Part shown: in pieces, positions 6,745-14,279 of the stretch
Layout: the number at the start of each line of letters is the position of its first letter
Position numbering within the stretch: position 1 is the stretch's first letter
Assembly: GCA_023434205.1 (NCBI GenBank)
Contig: JAEYTB010000222.1
Coordinates: 1-29,319 of the forward strand
Source: Planctomycetota bacterium
GTDB lineage: Bacteria > Planctomycetota > Phycisphaerae > Phycisphaerales > UBA1924
Length of the DNA: 29,319 nucleotides
Reading direction: 5' to 3'
Made by a program: the position numbers and the translations under genes
The notes under the pieces: generated by a model
Told to the model about the DNA's origin: nothing
Database searches by the model: none
Seen by the model: the letters and a program-made list of their open reading frames with translations, nothing else

Positions 6745-8103
6745 CTAGCCGACCTCTTCCCACTCGCGCGCCTGCCCGGGATCAGGCTTCATCACCTCCC
6801 GCAGCACGACGGTGGCGAAGCTGCCCTTGGGCAGCTCGAAGGCGCAGCGGACGTAGGGGCCGTGCTCATCGACGCCGCCCTCGACCTCGGGGTCGATGAC
6901 GGGCACGCGCAGGGGGCGGCGCTTGCCGTCGAGCGCGTGCCGGGAGGCGGCGTCGAAGGCGGCAAGCTGGTCGGGTTTGACGCCGAACGCCGCGAGCGAT
7001 GCCAGCTCGCGTTCGCCGGTTGGCCCCGACGCCCGCAGCATGGCCGAGCCCCACATGGGCCCGCTGGGGCTGATCTCGAAGGCCGCGAGCCGGCGCGCGG
7101 TTTCGGGGTCGGCGCTGGTGGGTGCGTCCACGGTGAACGCGGCGAGGTTCTCGTGCTTGACGCCCACATCGCCGGGGTCGAGGCGCGCGAGCGTGCCTAG
7201 CGCGATGCGCTCGTCGAGCACGCGGTTGAACACGGCGGACTGGAACGCGGAGAGGTAGTAGCGGAGGATGGGCTCGTCGAGCGAGAGCATGGCGTCGCGG
7301 GTGCCCGCGCCGCGGGAGAGCAGGTAGAGCACGCGCTGCTCGGTGCGCGCCGAGCGCGGGTAGGCGTCCTGGGCTTCCTTGAATCTGCCCTCTTCGAACA
7401 GCCGGCGGGCTTCGGCGTTGACGTCCGGGTGTGCCGCGTTCACGCCCAGCAGTTCGCGGACCGCGCCGTCGAAGTCGCCCACGACGAGGGCGCGGCCGAC
7501 GAGGTGGTTGTTCTCGAGCATGCCGAAGCGCTGCTCGCCGACGCGGTTGGGCACGCCCACGTCGGCGAGGCGGCGGAGGACGCGTTGGGCGGCGAGCACA
7601 TCGGTGGGCTTGACGGCGCGGATGCGGACGGAGAAGCGGTTGCCACGCAGGTGGCCGGGGCGGAGCTTGTTGGCGTGATAGTCGGCGCCGACGATGGCGA
7701 CCCGCTCGTTGCGGAGCTCGGGGAACTCCTCGATCTTCTTTCCCGGCGCGTGGATGGAGACCGTCTGGCGCGTGACGGCCTGCTTGTCCTTCAGGCCGGC
7801 GTAGCCCACGGCGCTGCGCTTGACGCCGAAGTGGCGGGCGAGCACCTCGACCATTTCCATGGTGGACATGCCGCGCTTCGTGACGGCGAGGTAGATGTGC
7901 TCGCCGCTGCCGGCGGGGAGGTATTGGGGGACCTCATCGACGAGGAAGTCCTCGGGCCGCTGCTTGATCGCGCCGCCGATGCCGGGGGTGTCCGCGGTGA
8001 TGTATGAGCGGGGGATGACGTGCGTGCCCGTGTCCAGGGCCCCGGGCACCCCGCCTTTGGGTACCCCGCCGCTCCGCGGCGGCTCTCCCGCCTCACCCCT
8101 CAT
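6745..8103 (-). CDS. truD: tRNA pseudouridine(13) synthase TruD
   Basis: TruD converts U13 of tRNA to pseudouridine. The 452-residue product has the family motifs in order: IGGAIKQRPEDFLVDEVP, the catalytic GLKDKQAVTRQ with Asp106, RGNRFSVRIR, NRVGEQRFG, and YYLSAFQSAVFNRVL. An insertion-type domain lies between them, as usual. I chose the ATG at 8103, which overlaps the end of the upstream gene by 11 bases. The frame is open further upstream, but that part lies inside the other gene. The first 20 residues are low-complexity (Gly/Pro/Arg) and encoded by a palindromic stretch, so a GTG at 8049 is a reasonable alternative start. It is co-directional with nnrE and the nuclease-family gene, probably one transcript. 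Confidence 0.93.
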   Translation of the reverse strand: MRGEAGEPPRSGGVPKGGVPGALDTGTHVIPRSYITADTPGIGGAIKQRPEDFLVDEVPQYLPAGSGEHIYLAVTKRGMSTMEMVEVLARHFGVKRSAVGYAGLKDKQAVTRQTVSIHAPGKKIEEFPELRNERVAIVGADYHANKLRPGHLRGNRFSVRIRAVKPTDVLAAQRVLRRLADVGVPNRVGEQRFGMLENNHLVGRALVVGDFDGAVRELLGVNAAHPDVNAEARRLFEEGRFKEAQDAYPRSARTEQRVLYLLSRGAGTRDAMLSLDEPILRYYLSAFQSAVFNRVLDERIALGTLARLDPGDVGVKHENLAAFTVDAPTSADPETARRLAAFEISPSGPMWGSAMLRASGPTGERELASLAAFGVKPDQLAAFDAASRHALDGKRRPLRVPVIDPEVEGGVDEHGPYVRCAFELPKGSFATVVLREVMKPDPGQAREWEEVG

Positions 8104-8560
8104 CACGGGTCGCCGCCTCGAGCACGTGCTCCGCGACATAGATCGGGACGCCCCCCGCGATCCCCAGGGCGATGGCGTCGCTGGGGCGGGAGTCGATGTG
8201 CATCTGCTGGCCGTCGGCCTTGGTGACGTCGAGGGTCGCGAAGAAAGTGTGGTCGGAGAGGTCGTTGATGGTGATCGAATCCAGCTTCGCGCCAAGGGCC
8301 TCGATCACGTTGGCCAGCAGGTCGTGGGTCTGGGGGCGCTTGATGGTGATGCCCTTGAGGCGGCGCTCGATGGACTGGGCCTCGGGCAGGCCGATCACGA
8401 TCGGGAACGAGCGTGCCTGGGACTCCTCCACCGCGGCCTCGTAGACGCTGGCGGTGGGGGGCTTGGGCGCATCGCCCCCTGTCACCTCGCGCAGCTCGAT
8501 GATCTGGTAGTCGTTCAGCTCGCGGATCAGGATACGGGACAGTTCCATGCGCACGGCCAT
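8093..8560 (-). CDS. Bifunctional nuclease family (BFN/DUF151) protein
   Basis: The product is 155 residues. ATG at 8560 is preceded by GAGGGAG 6 bases away, which fixes the start. The sequence has the BFN/DUF151 signature: RSFPIVIGLPEAQSIERRLKG near the middle, THDLLANVIEALGAKLDSITINDL, then TFFATLDVTKADGQQMHIDSRPSDAIALGIAGGVPIYVAEHVLE near the end. The SRPSDAIALA-like block is the family hallmark. Plant and some bacterial members have been reported to have nuclease activity, but for most bacteria the role is unknown. It sits between nnrE (34-base gap) and truD (11-base overlap), which suggests coupled expression. The family call is strong; the biochemical activity is unproven. Confidence 0.88.
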   Translation of the reverse strand: MAVRMELSRILIRELNDYQIIELREVTGGDAPKPPTASVYEAAVEESQARSFPIVIGLPEAQSIERRLKGITIKRPQTHDLLANVIEALGAKLDSITINDLSDHTFFATLDVTKADGQQMHIDSRPSDAIALGIAGGVPIYVAEHVLEAATRDEG

Positions 8561-8594
8561 AGGTGCTCCCTCGTTCGCATGGTAGCACCGGCCC

Positions 8595-9443
8595 CTACCG
8601 GTCCTCCCGCGCCGCGCCCCGGCGCGGCGGCGCAGGCGCGGCGCCCGGCGCTCCGCCCTCGGCCTGCACCGGGTCCTGCATCCGCCGGCCCAGCTGGTCG
8701 AGCAGTTCCCGCGGCACGCCGATGTCCGCGACCACCACCTCCCCCAGGAACGGCTGCGCCTCGAGCGCGAAGAAGCCCTCCTTGAGGCCCGCAAAGGTCA
8801 CCGTCGCGCTGGCTCGCACCGCCACGCGCCGGGGTAGGCCGGTGTCGGCATCGAGCCCGCTGGGAAGGTCCACCGAGAGGACGGGCACGCCGTCGGCGGC
8901 GTAGCCGTTGATCTCCTGCACCACCTTCTCGTGGATGGGGTCGAGGTCGCGGGAGAGGCCGGTGCCGACCAGGGCGTCGATGATGAGGTCGGTGGAGCGG
9001 AAGCCGGCCATCGCCGCGGAGAGGGAGCGCGCGGGGTTGCCCGGGTCCATCAGGAAGAGCTGGAGGCCCATGCGGTGGACGATGTCGAGGTTGGTGCGGG
9101 CATCGCCGGCGTACTGGGCGGGGTTGGCGGCGAGGAAGACGATGACGCGCAGGCCGGCGTTGTGGAGGTGGCGTGCCGCGGCGAGGCCGTCGCCGCCGTT
9201 GTTGCCCGCGCCGGCGACGACCAGGACGCGGGGCTTCTCAACACCCTCGAGGCCGTCGAGGGCGACATCCGCGACGTGGCGGGCGGCATTCTCCATGAGG
9301 ACGATGGAGGGAACGCCGTACTCGGACACGGCGAGGCGGTCGAGCTTGCGGACGGCATCACGGGTGAAGACGTAGAGGTGAGGGCGCGGGCGGACGCGGG
9401 GGCGGGTGGGGCCTGAGCCGTGGTGGTGCGGGGGCCTGGGCAC
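8595..9443 (-). CDS. nnrE: NAD(P)H-hydrate epimerase (YjeF N-terminal domain)
   Basis: This enzyme interconverts R and S forms of hydrated NAD(P)H so that the dehydratase can repair them. The product is 282 residues from a GTG start. The diagnostic motifs are VPSIVLMENAARH, VVAGAGNNGGDGLAAARHL (Rossmann-type, GAGNNGGDG at 78-86), IIDALVGTGL (catalytic-region Asp156) and VDLPSGLDADTG (191-202), then ASATVTFAGLKEG. Only the epimerase domain is present; the ADP/ATP-dependent dehydratase (NnrD) that is often fused to it is absent, so it must be elsewhere if present. The last 25 residues are a Pro/Ala/Arg tail. The first 22 residues (His/Pro/Arg-rich) are unlike the family, so a later start near LYVFTRDAV is possible. 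Confidence 0.92.
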   Translation of the reverse strand: MPRPPHHHGSGPTRPRVRPRPHLYVFTRDAVRKLDRLAVSEYGVPSIVLMENAARHVADVALDGLEGVEKPRVLVVAGAGNNGGDGLAAARHLHNAGLRVIVFLAANPAQYAGDARTNLDIVHRMGLQLFLMDPGNPARSLSAAMAGFRSTDLIIDALVGTGLSRDLDPIHEKVVQEINGYAADGVPVLSVDLPSGLDADTGLPRRVAVRASATVTFAGLKEGFFALEAQPFLGEVVVADIGVPRELLDQLGRRMQDPVQAEGGAPGAAPAPPRRGAAREDR

Positions 9444-9522
9444 GGGGGCAGTTTAGACGGGGACCCTTCAATGCAGATGACGACGGCCCTAACCCACGGA
9501 CCGCCCGGCTGATCAATGAAGA

Positions 9523-9542
9523 ACCCCTCCGGAGGGAGGGGT
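9523..9542 (-). terminator. Hairpin downstream of the 9582 gene
   Basis: Perfect 8-bp arms ACCCCTCC (9523-9530) and GGAGGGGT (9535-9542) flank a GGAG loop, 40 bases beyond the stop of the minus-strand gene. Read on the minus strand it is followed by TCTTCATTG, only mildly T-rich, so it is a weak terminator candidate that separates this gene from nnrE. Confidence 0.4.
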
Positions 9543-9581
9543 CGGGGTCGATGATGACGTCGGGACTCAGAGGGCCCGGCC

Positions 9582-11273
9582 TCAGCAGGGCCCTCCGGCG
9601 AGCACCCGGAAGAAGCTCTCGATGTCCGCGTCGGTCCCGATGTCGCCATCGCCGTTGAAGTCGACTGTGCCACAGAAACGGCAGCAGCTCCCCGCGAGGC
9701 AGGCGAAGAACGCCTCGATGTCGGCATCCGTGCCGATGTCGCCGTCACGGTTGAAGTCGGCGAGGCAGGGGCCAAAGAAGCCTGAGGCGAGCTCGGCGGG
9801 CGCGAGCGCGCGCGTGCTGATTCGCAGGTGGGCGAGTTGCCCCTGGAAGTAGCCGAGCTCCTGATCGTCGCTGCCGATCTCCGCCTCATCGCCAGTAAAG
9901 AGAGGCGACAGCGTCGAGGGGAACTCGGCGAACAGAGCACCGTCGAGGAAGTAGCGGTGCGTCTCGCCGGTCCACTGCCAGGCCATGTGGTGCCACTGCC
10001 CGGTCTGGAAGCCCGGCATCTCGATGGGCTGGCTGCCCCCGTTGTTGACCCAGAGCTGGCTTCGGTAGGGGGCTCCGGGCGTGAGCGGCTGGCTGAGGCC
10101 AATCGCGAGATCGGTGTGCGCCGCGGCGATCCCGTGGTTGAAGATGGTGGAGTCGGTAGAGCCCGGCGCGAGCCGGACCCATGCCTCGACGGTGCCCTGC
10201 GGGAGGGGCGCGTGGAACTCGGTTGGGATGTTGACCCGGGAGGGCGCGCCGGTCAGGTTGAGGGCGGCCGTAAAGGCACCGGCGGGTGCATCGTTGACGG
10301 GGATGATGTCAGCGTCGCCGACGGCGGAGCCGTCCAACTCCGCACGGCCGCAGGACTCCTTGACGTCGTAGGACAGAGCCCAGTAGGCCACCGAGGATTC
10401 GCAGTTGAAGGAGCTGGCCAGGGACGGGGCGTGCTCGTCGATGTCCGGTGTGTTGGTGATGTTCTCGAGCTCGGACCCGTCCAGCCGCATGGAGAAGAGG
10501 TCGCGCTTCTCACTCCCTGACTGGCGGCTGAAAACGATGTAGCGGCCGTCGGAGGACCATGCTGGAACGCCCTCGTCCACGCCGGGCGTGTTGGTGAGGT
10601 TGCGGACAATGACCCCTTGTTCGGTCACGAGCAGAATGTCGTAGGTGCCGTCGCTGGTGCGCCAGCCGACCGCAAGGTGGCGTCCGTCCGGGCTCCAGGC
10701 CGCATTGTTGTACGCCTGGCTTTGAGGTTCGGGCATGATGAAGGGCCCAAAGGTGAGAGTGCAACCGACAAGGGAGCCAACAAAGAGCCCGGACGGCATC
10801 GTGGGCCAGTTGGTGAAGACGATCTTGGTTGACCCCGGGCGCGGCTGCCAGCGTGTGTGACCGCCGTTGACATCCGTCGAGCAGTCGCCGGTCCCGTCGA
10901 AGTTGATGACCCGGATCTCGCCGTGGACGCGGTGGTAGACGATTCGATCTCCTTCGGGCGAGAAGCTGGGCTCGACCCAGTCCCCTTCCGCGGAGGTGAC
11001 CTGCCGGAGTTCAGCGCCTTCGGGACGGCAGACCCAGATGTGGCGGTTTCCCTGGAACGTGAGCCACACCCCATCGCGCGAGAAGCGCGGGTTGTGCGGG
11101 TTGGGGATGCCGGGGGTGGGGATGGGGACGGGGGTGCGCTGTTCGAGGTCCATCCGGTGAAGAGTGGTATCGTGCGGCCCGTTCAGCGTGTGATAGACGA
11201 GCGTCCCGCGGAGCTGGGCGTGGGCGGTCGCGGTGAGAGCAAGGCAGCTGACAGCGATAACCAAACGGTGCAT
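9582..11273 (-). CDS. Secreted TolB-like propeller/LamG-like protein with C-terminal dockerin-like module
   Basis: The ATG at 11273 follows CAGGAGA by about 8 bases; an upstream in-frame start at 11324 has no such site. The 563-residue product has a signal peptide (cleavage near AHA-Q, residue 19). Residues 20 to about 290 carry at least four PD40/TolB-type blades: RFSRDGVWLTFQG, SFSPEGDRIVYHR, AWSPDGRHLAVGW and AWSSDGRYIVFSR. Residues about 320-500 look like a LamG/concanavalin-like domain (GTVEAWVRLAPGS, GQWHHMAWQW, HRYFLDGALFAEF, LAHLRISTRALAPAEL). The end is the shared module with DFNRDGDIGTDADIEAFF and DFNGDGDIGTDADIESFF, then FRVLAGGPC. It is probably a surface carbohydrate- or protein-binding protein; the ligand is unknown. 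Confidence 0.9.
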   Translation of the reverse strand: MHRLVIAVSCLALTATAHAQLRGTLVYHTLNGPHDTTLHRMDLEQRTPVPIPTPGIPNPHNPRFSRDGVWLTFQGNRHIWVCRPEGAELRQVTSAEGDWVEPSFSPEGDRIVYHRVHGEIRVINFDGTGDCSTDVNGGHTRWQPRPGSTKIVFTNWPTMPSGLFVGSLVGCTLTFGPFIMPEPQSQAYNNAAWSPDGRHLAVGWRTSDGTYDILLVTEQGVIVRNLTNTPGVDEGVPAWSSDGRYIVFSRQSGSEKRDLFSMRLDGSELENITNTPDIDEHAPSLASSFNCESSVAYWALSYDVKESCGRAELDGSAVGDADIIPVNDAPAGAFTAALNLTGAPSRVNIPTEFHAPLPQGTVEAWVRLAPGSTDSTIFNHGIAAAHTDLAIGLSQPLTPGAPYRSQLWVNNGGSQPIEMPGFQTGQWHHMAWQWTGETHRYFLDGALFAEFPSTLSPLFTGDEAEIGSDDQELGYFQGQLAHLRISTRALAPAELASGFFGPCLADFNRDGDIGTDADIEAFFACLAGSCCRFCGTVDFNGDGDIGTDADIESFFRVLAGGPC

Positions 11274-11337
11274 GGGCGTGTCTCCTGGTGAGGCGCCGGG
11301 GCGGCGCGGTTCACGGAGAGACACGAAGATCCGGGCT

Positions 11338-13404
11338 TCATCTAGGGGTAGAGCTTTGCGAATGCGGAACTGGTACGAGCGTCAACCTGGACGCCGCGGC
11401 CTCCGCTTCGGTGCGCGAGGGGAACAGCGCACAGAACATGTCGCTGACGATCAATGAGTCAAGCAACAGCTGGCCGCGCGGAGACACCCTGCAGTTGAAG
11501 GCTCTCGAGTCGGCGAGCGGATTCTTGTAGAAACACACCTGGATGCCATCATCGTCGTGCTTCAGCGCATGATTGATGACGAACATCTGGTAGCCCTCTG
11601 CCTCACCGGCGGGAGCAAGCACCCTGTACCAGGCGATCGGGTCCTGGGCGCCGCCCTCAACGTCAGGCCGCAACCATCCGGGGACTACGTCCGGTTCTGG
11701 GCGCAGTGCGAAGAGCGCGTGGGTGTAGAGCGGAAGGTCCGAGCTGTCGATGGCCTCCCGTTCGAACTTGCCAGCGCCGTGCCAATCACCCGCGCCCACG
11801 AGCAGCCGCTGCTCAGGCCACCATGCGAGCGTGTAGATTGATCCCTGATGCCAGTACTCGCGCAGGACCTCAAGGTCGAGCGAGTAAATGCGTATACACG
11901 CGATTCCTTCATCGGAAATGTGTGTCACAGCGACCTCGGGGCCGTTGTTCGCAGGGAGAATGTCCGCCACCAGCCCGTCAACCACACTAAACGTGTTTGC
12001 GCCGGGGCCGGCTGTCGTTCTGTCGGTGATCCTTGGAGGGGGGCTGAGTCCCGGTTGAACTCGCAGGGGGCGAGCGATGTTTCTGGGATTGGCAATCCAC
12101 AGGTCCCCGTCGGTGCAGATCCCGCTGGGCGGCGCAGTGCCCGCGATCGACGCGATAACGGCGAGGTCGCGACCCTCATGTCCCCGCACCAACTGGGCAA
12201 CTCCCACCTGGGCCCCGCCGCCAATCAGGGCGAGAGGTTTCCCCGTCGCGGACATGAGAATGGCGCTCTCGGTGTAGATCCCGTTGGTTTGGTGGCTATG
12301 TACGAAGTACCTCGGCGCTCCCGCGATGCGGAGAGAGATGAGCGGCGTCGTAACCGCCGCGACTCCAATCACGAGCGCCGGCACCAGCACCGACGGCTTT
12401 CGCAGCGAGCATGCGATCTTCCAGGCAAGCCGCGCGGCTACGCCCGGCCCGGCGGCCATAACCGGGCCTCCCTCCAGCCACCGCCGCAGGTCGGCCGCGA
12501 ACTCGCCTGCGCTGTGAAACCTCGCTCGCGCGTCCGATGCGCAGGCCTTTGAAAGGACGGCCGCGAGGGGCTTGGGGCACGCTGGGTCAAGCTCCCGCGG
12601 CGTGCGTGGTGCCTGCACGCACGCCCGGATGAGAGCGTCGCGGAGCGGGCCCGAAGTGTCGAACGGCGTGTGCCCCAGCAGGATGAGGTAAGCGATGGCG
12701 CCCAGCGAGTAGATGTCAGCACGCGTGGATAGCGCAGCCTGGTCACCCCGGGCCTGTTCGGGCGACATGAACGCGATCGTGCCGACCGCCGCACCATGAT
12801 CGGTGATTGAATGTGCGGACTCGGTGCATGCGAGGCCAAGGTCCAGGATGACAGGGTTATTGCGCCGATCAATCAGGATGTTGGCGGGCTTGAGATCACG
12901 GTGGATAAGTCCATGCTCATGGAGCAACTGAACTGCATCGCCTACACGAGCGAGTACTGCGACCTTCTCTCGACGTCAGAGCGGGCTGACATACTCATCG
13001 AGCGGCCTGCCATCGATGAGCTCCGTCACGAGGTAAGGGGCACCATCGGAGAGTCCACGGTCGAGCAGGCGCGGGACGCAGTTCAACCGGAGAGCGGCGA
13101 GCGCATCGATCTCGCGGAAAGCGCGGGCGCGTGCATCACTGCTGAGAAGGGGGGACAGGACCTTGATTGCAACGGGAAGGTCGGAGCCCCTGCCGTACGC
13201 CCGGTACACGAACCCCGAAGCACCCCGCCCGATGACCGAATCGATGGTGTATTGACCGATCTGATGGGGGCACCCGTCCGATTGGGCCTCGTCCCCGGCG
13301 AGCGCGGCGTCGAGAAGGCGGGCGGCAGCGGCGGGTGTTGGCACGGCGTCGGCCGAGGTCATATGCCTGTTCATGTCCGTGACACGCTCCCCAGTGCGGA
13401 ACAT
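11338..13404 (-). pseudogene. Receptor-type Ser/Thr protein kinase interrupted by an in-frame TGA
   Basis: One frame from 13404 to 11338 encodes a full PknB-like kinase, except for a TGA at 12978-12976 (codon 143). Before it: glycine loop IGRGASGFV (58-66), VAIK with Lys81, Glu98 in REID, and the hinge ELIDGRPLDEY. After it, with no frame change: HRDLKPAN (168-175), DLG in place of DFG (188-190), and MSPEQARG. Then come a membrane helix (about 336-359) and a 330-residue outer domain of unknown type. The stop falls between the hinge and the catalytic loop, so no active kinase can be made without readthrough or restart. The codon is followed by CGT CGA, and an original CGA (Arg) fits. The true start may be ATG 13404, 13374 or 13362. 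It is divergent from the sigma gene at 13481. A sequencing error is the main alternative to a real mutation. Confidence 0.85.
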
Positions 13405-13480
13405 AGTGTTGCGTTAGGCACCCCGAGACGCAAGGGTTGCACGCTGTGGTAGGCTGTAGTGGTTTGAAACGAGGGGGCTT

Positions 13481-14170
13481 GTGGGTCAGGACCGGTTCAT
13501 CACCACGCGCTGGTCTCTCATTGAGGGGCTGCGGAGCGGCTCGCCGGAGGAGGTGCGTCGCGCGCAGGAGGCCCTTGCGCGTGTGTACTGGGGTTGCGTG
13601 CTCGGGTTCGTGGCGGCGAAGGTGCGGGGCCGCGAGCGAGCTGAGGAACTGACGCAGCGCTTCTTTGTAGAGGTGGTGCTCGGCCGACGGCTCTTCGAGA
13701 AGTCCGAGCGAAGGGAGGGGTCGCGGCTGCGTTCGCTGGTGTACTCGGCGCTGCGGCGTTTCCTGGTGGATGTCTATCGACAGCAGCGGGGCGGTGTTGC
13801 GGGTGCGGAGTCGGCGGTTGATGCACAGGACGCCTGTTCGGTGGAGGCATCATTCTACCGAGGCTGGTGCGCGGACCTTCTGACCGAGTCGCTGCGACGG
13901 TGCGAGAAGCACTATGAATCGCGTGGGAAGACGAACCATTGGAAGTTGTTTGAGGCGTGGGTCATCTGGCCTCGGACGCGGCTGGTGCGACCGGGGCCTA
14001 TGGACGTTCTCGCGTCTCGGCACGGGTTTGCGAGCGCCGCGGCAGGGTCGGCCGCGGTGCAGGTGGTTAGCCTCAAGTGGAGGTCAGTTATTCGGGAGGT
14101 TGTCGCCGAGACCGTCGATCCAGAGGAGACTGAGTCGGAACTCGCTGCGCTCCGTGCCTGGCTGGGCTGA
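13481..14170 (+). CDS. Planctomycete-type ECF-like sigma factor
   Basis: GTG at 13481 follows a GAGGGGG ribosome site. The 229-residue protein begins with DRFITTRWSL (4-13), a hallmark of ECF-type sigma factors of planctomycetes and relatives. Next come ARVYWGCVLGFVAAKV and AEELTQRFFVEVV (region 2, about 53-66), then SRLRSLVYSALRRFLVDVYRQQ (end of region 2/linker). The C-terminal part, with VLASRHGFASAAAGSAAVQV and SLKWRSVIREVV, would be region 4, the -35-binding helix-turn-helix; it matches the pattern less well. Such factors often sit next to Ser/Thr kinases, as here, and the kinase is thought to act as the sensor. With the kinase gene broken, the partner of this factor is unclear. The gene converges on the TlpA-like gene and shares its hairpin region. 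Confidence 0.8.
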   Translation: MGQDRFITTRWSLIEGLRSGSPEEVRRAQEALARVYWGCVLGFVAAKVRGRERAEELTQRFFVEVVLGRRLFEKSERREGSRLRSLVYSALRRFLVDVYRQQRGGVAGAESAVDAQDACSVEASFYRGWCADLLTESLRRCEKHYESRGKTNHWKLFEAWVIWPRTRLVRPGPMDVLASRHGFASAAAGSAAVQVVSLKWRSVIREVVAETVDPEETESELAALRAWLG

Positions 14171-14223
14171 ACTAACGACCGTTCGCGGTCGGCTCCTTTG
14201 CCATGAGAATCATTCAGCAAGGC

Positions 14224-14255
14224 AAAACGGCCCCGCGCTTTGTGCGCGGGGCCGT
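14224..14255 (-). terminator. Rho-independent terminator of the TlpA-like gene
   Basis: A perfect 12-bp stem, ACGGCCCCGCGC (14227-14238) with GCGCGGGGCCGT (14244-14255), closes a 5-base loop. On the minus strand it is followed by TTTTGCC. It lies between convergent genes and may also stop the sigma-factor transcript. Confidence 0.8.
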
Positions 14256-14279
14256 GGGGGTTAAGTGGTTGCCGGCGGG

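Noticed and set aside
5156..6763. 535-codon minus-strand open frame across the kelch gene and the lipoprotein
   Set aside because: It has no recognisable motif and antisense-like composition; the plus-strand kelch repeats and the lipobox protein explain the region.
12902..12910. A TTATCCAC-type DnaA-box-like sequence on the minus strand, as origin evidence for the skew switch
   Set aside because: It is a single copy inside conserved kinase coding sequence (LIHRDLK), 6 kb from the switch, with no cluster and no AT-rich stretch.
12976..12978. The TGA in the kinase as a selenocysteine codon
   Set aside because: The position is an ordinary surface/linker site of the kinase fold, not a redox site, and I see no SECIS-like hairpin right after it.
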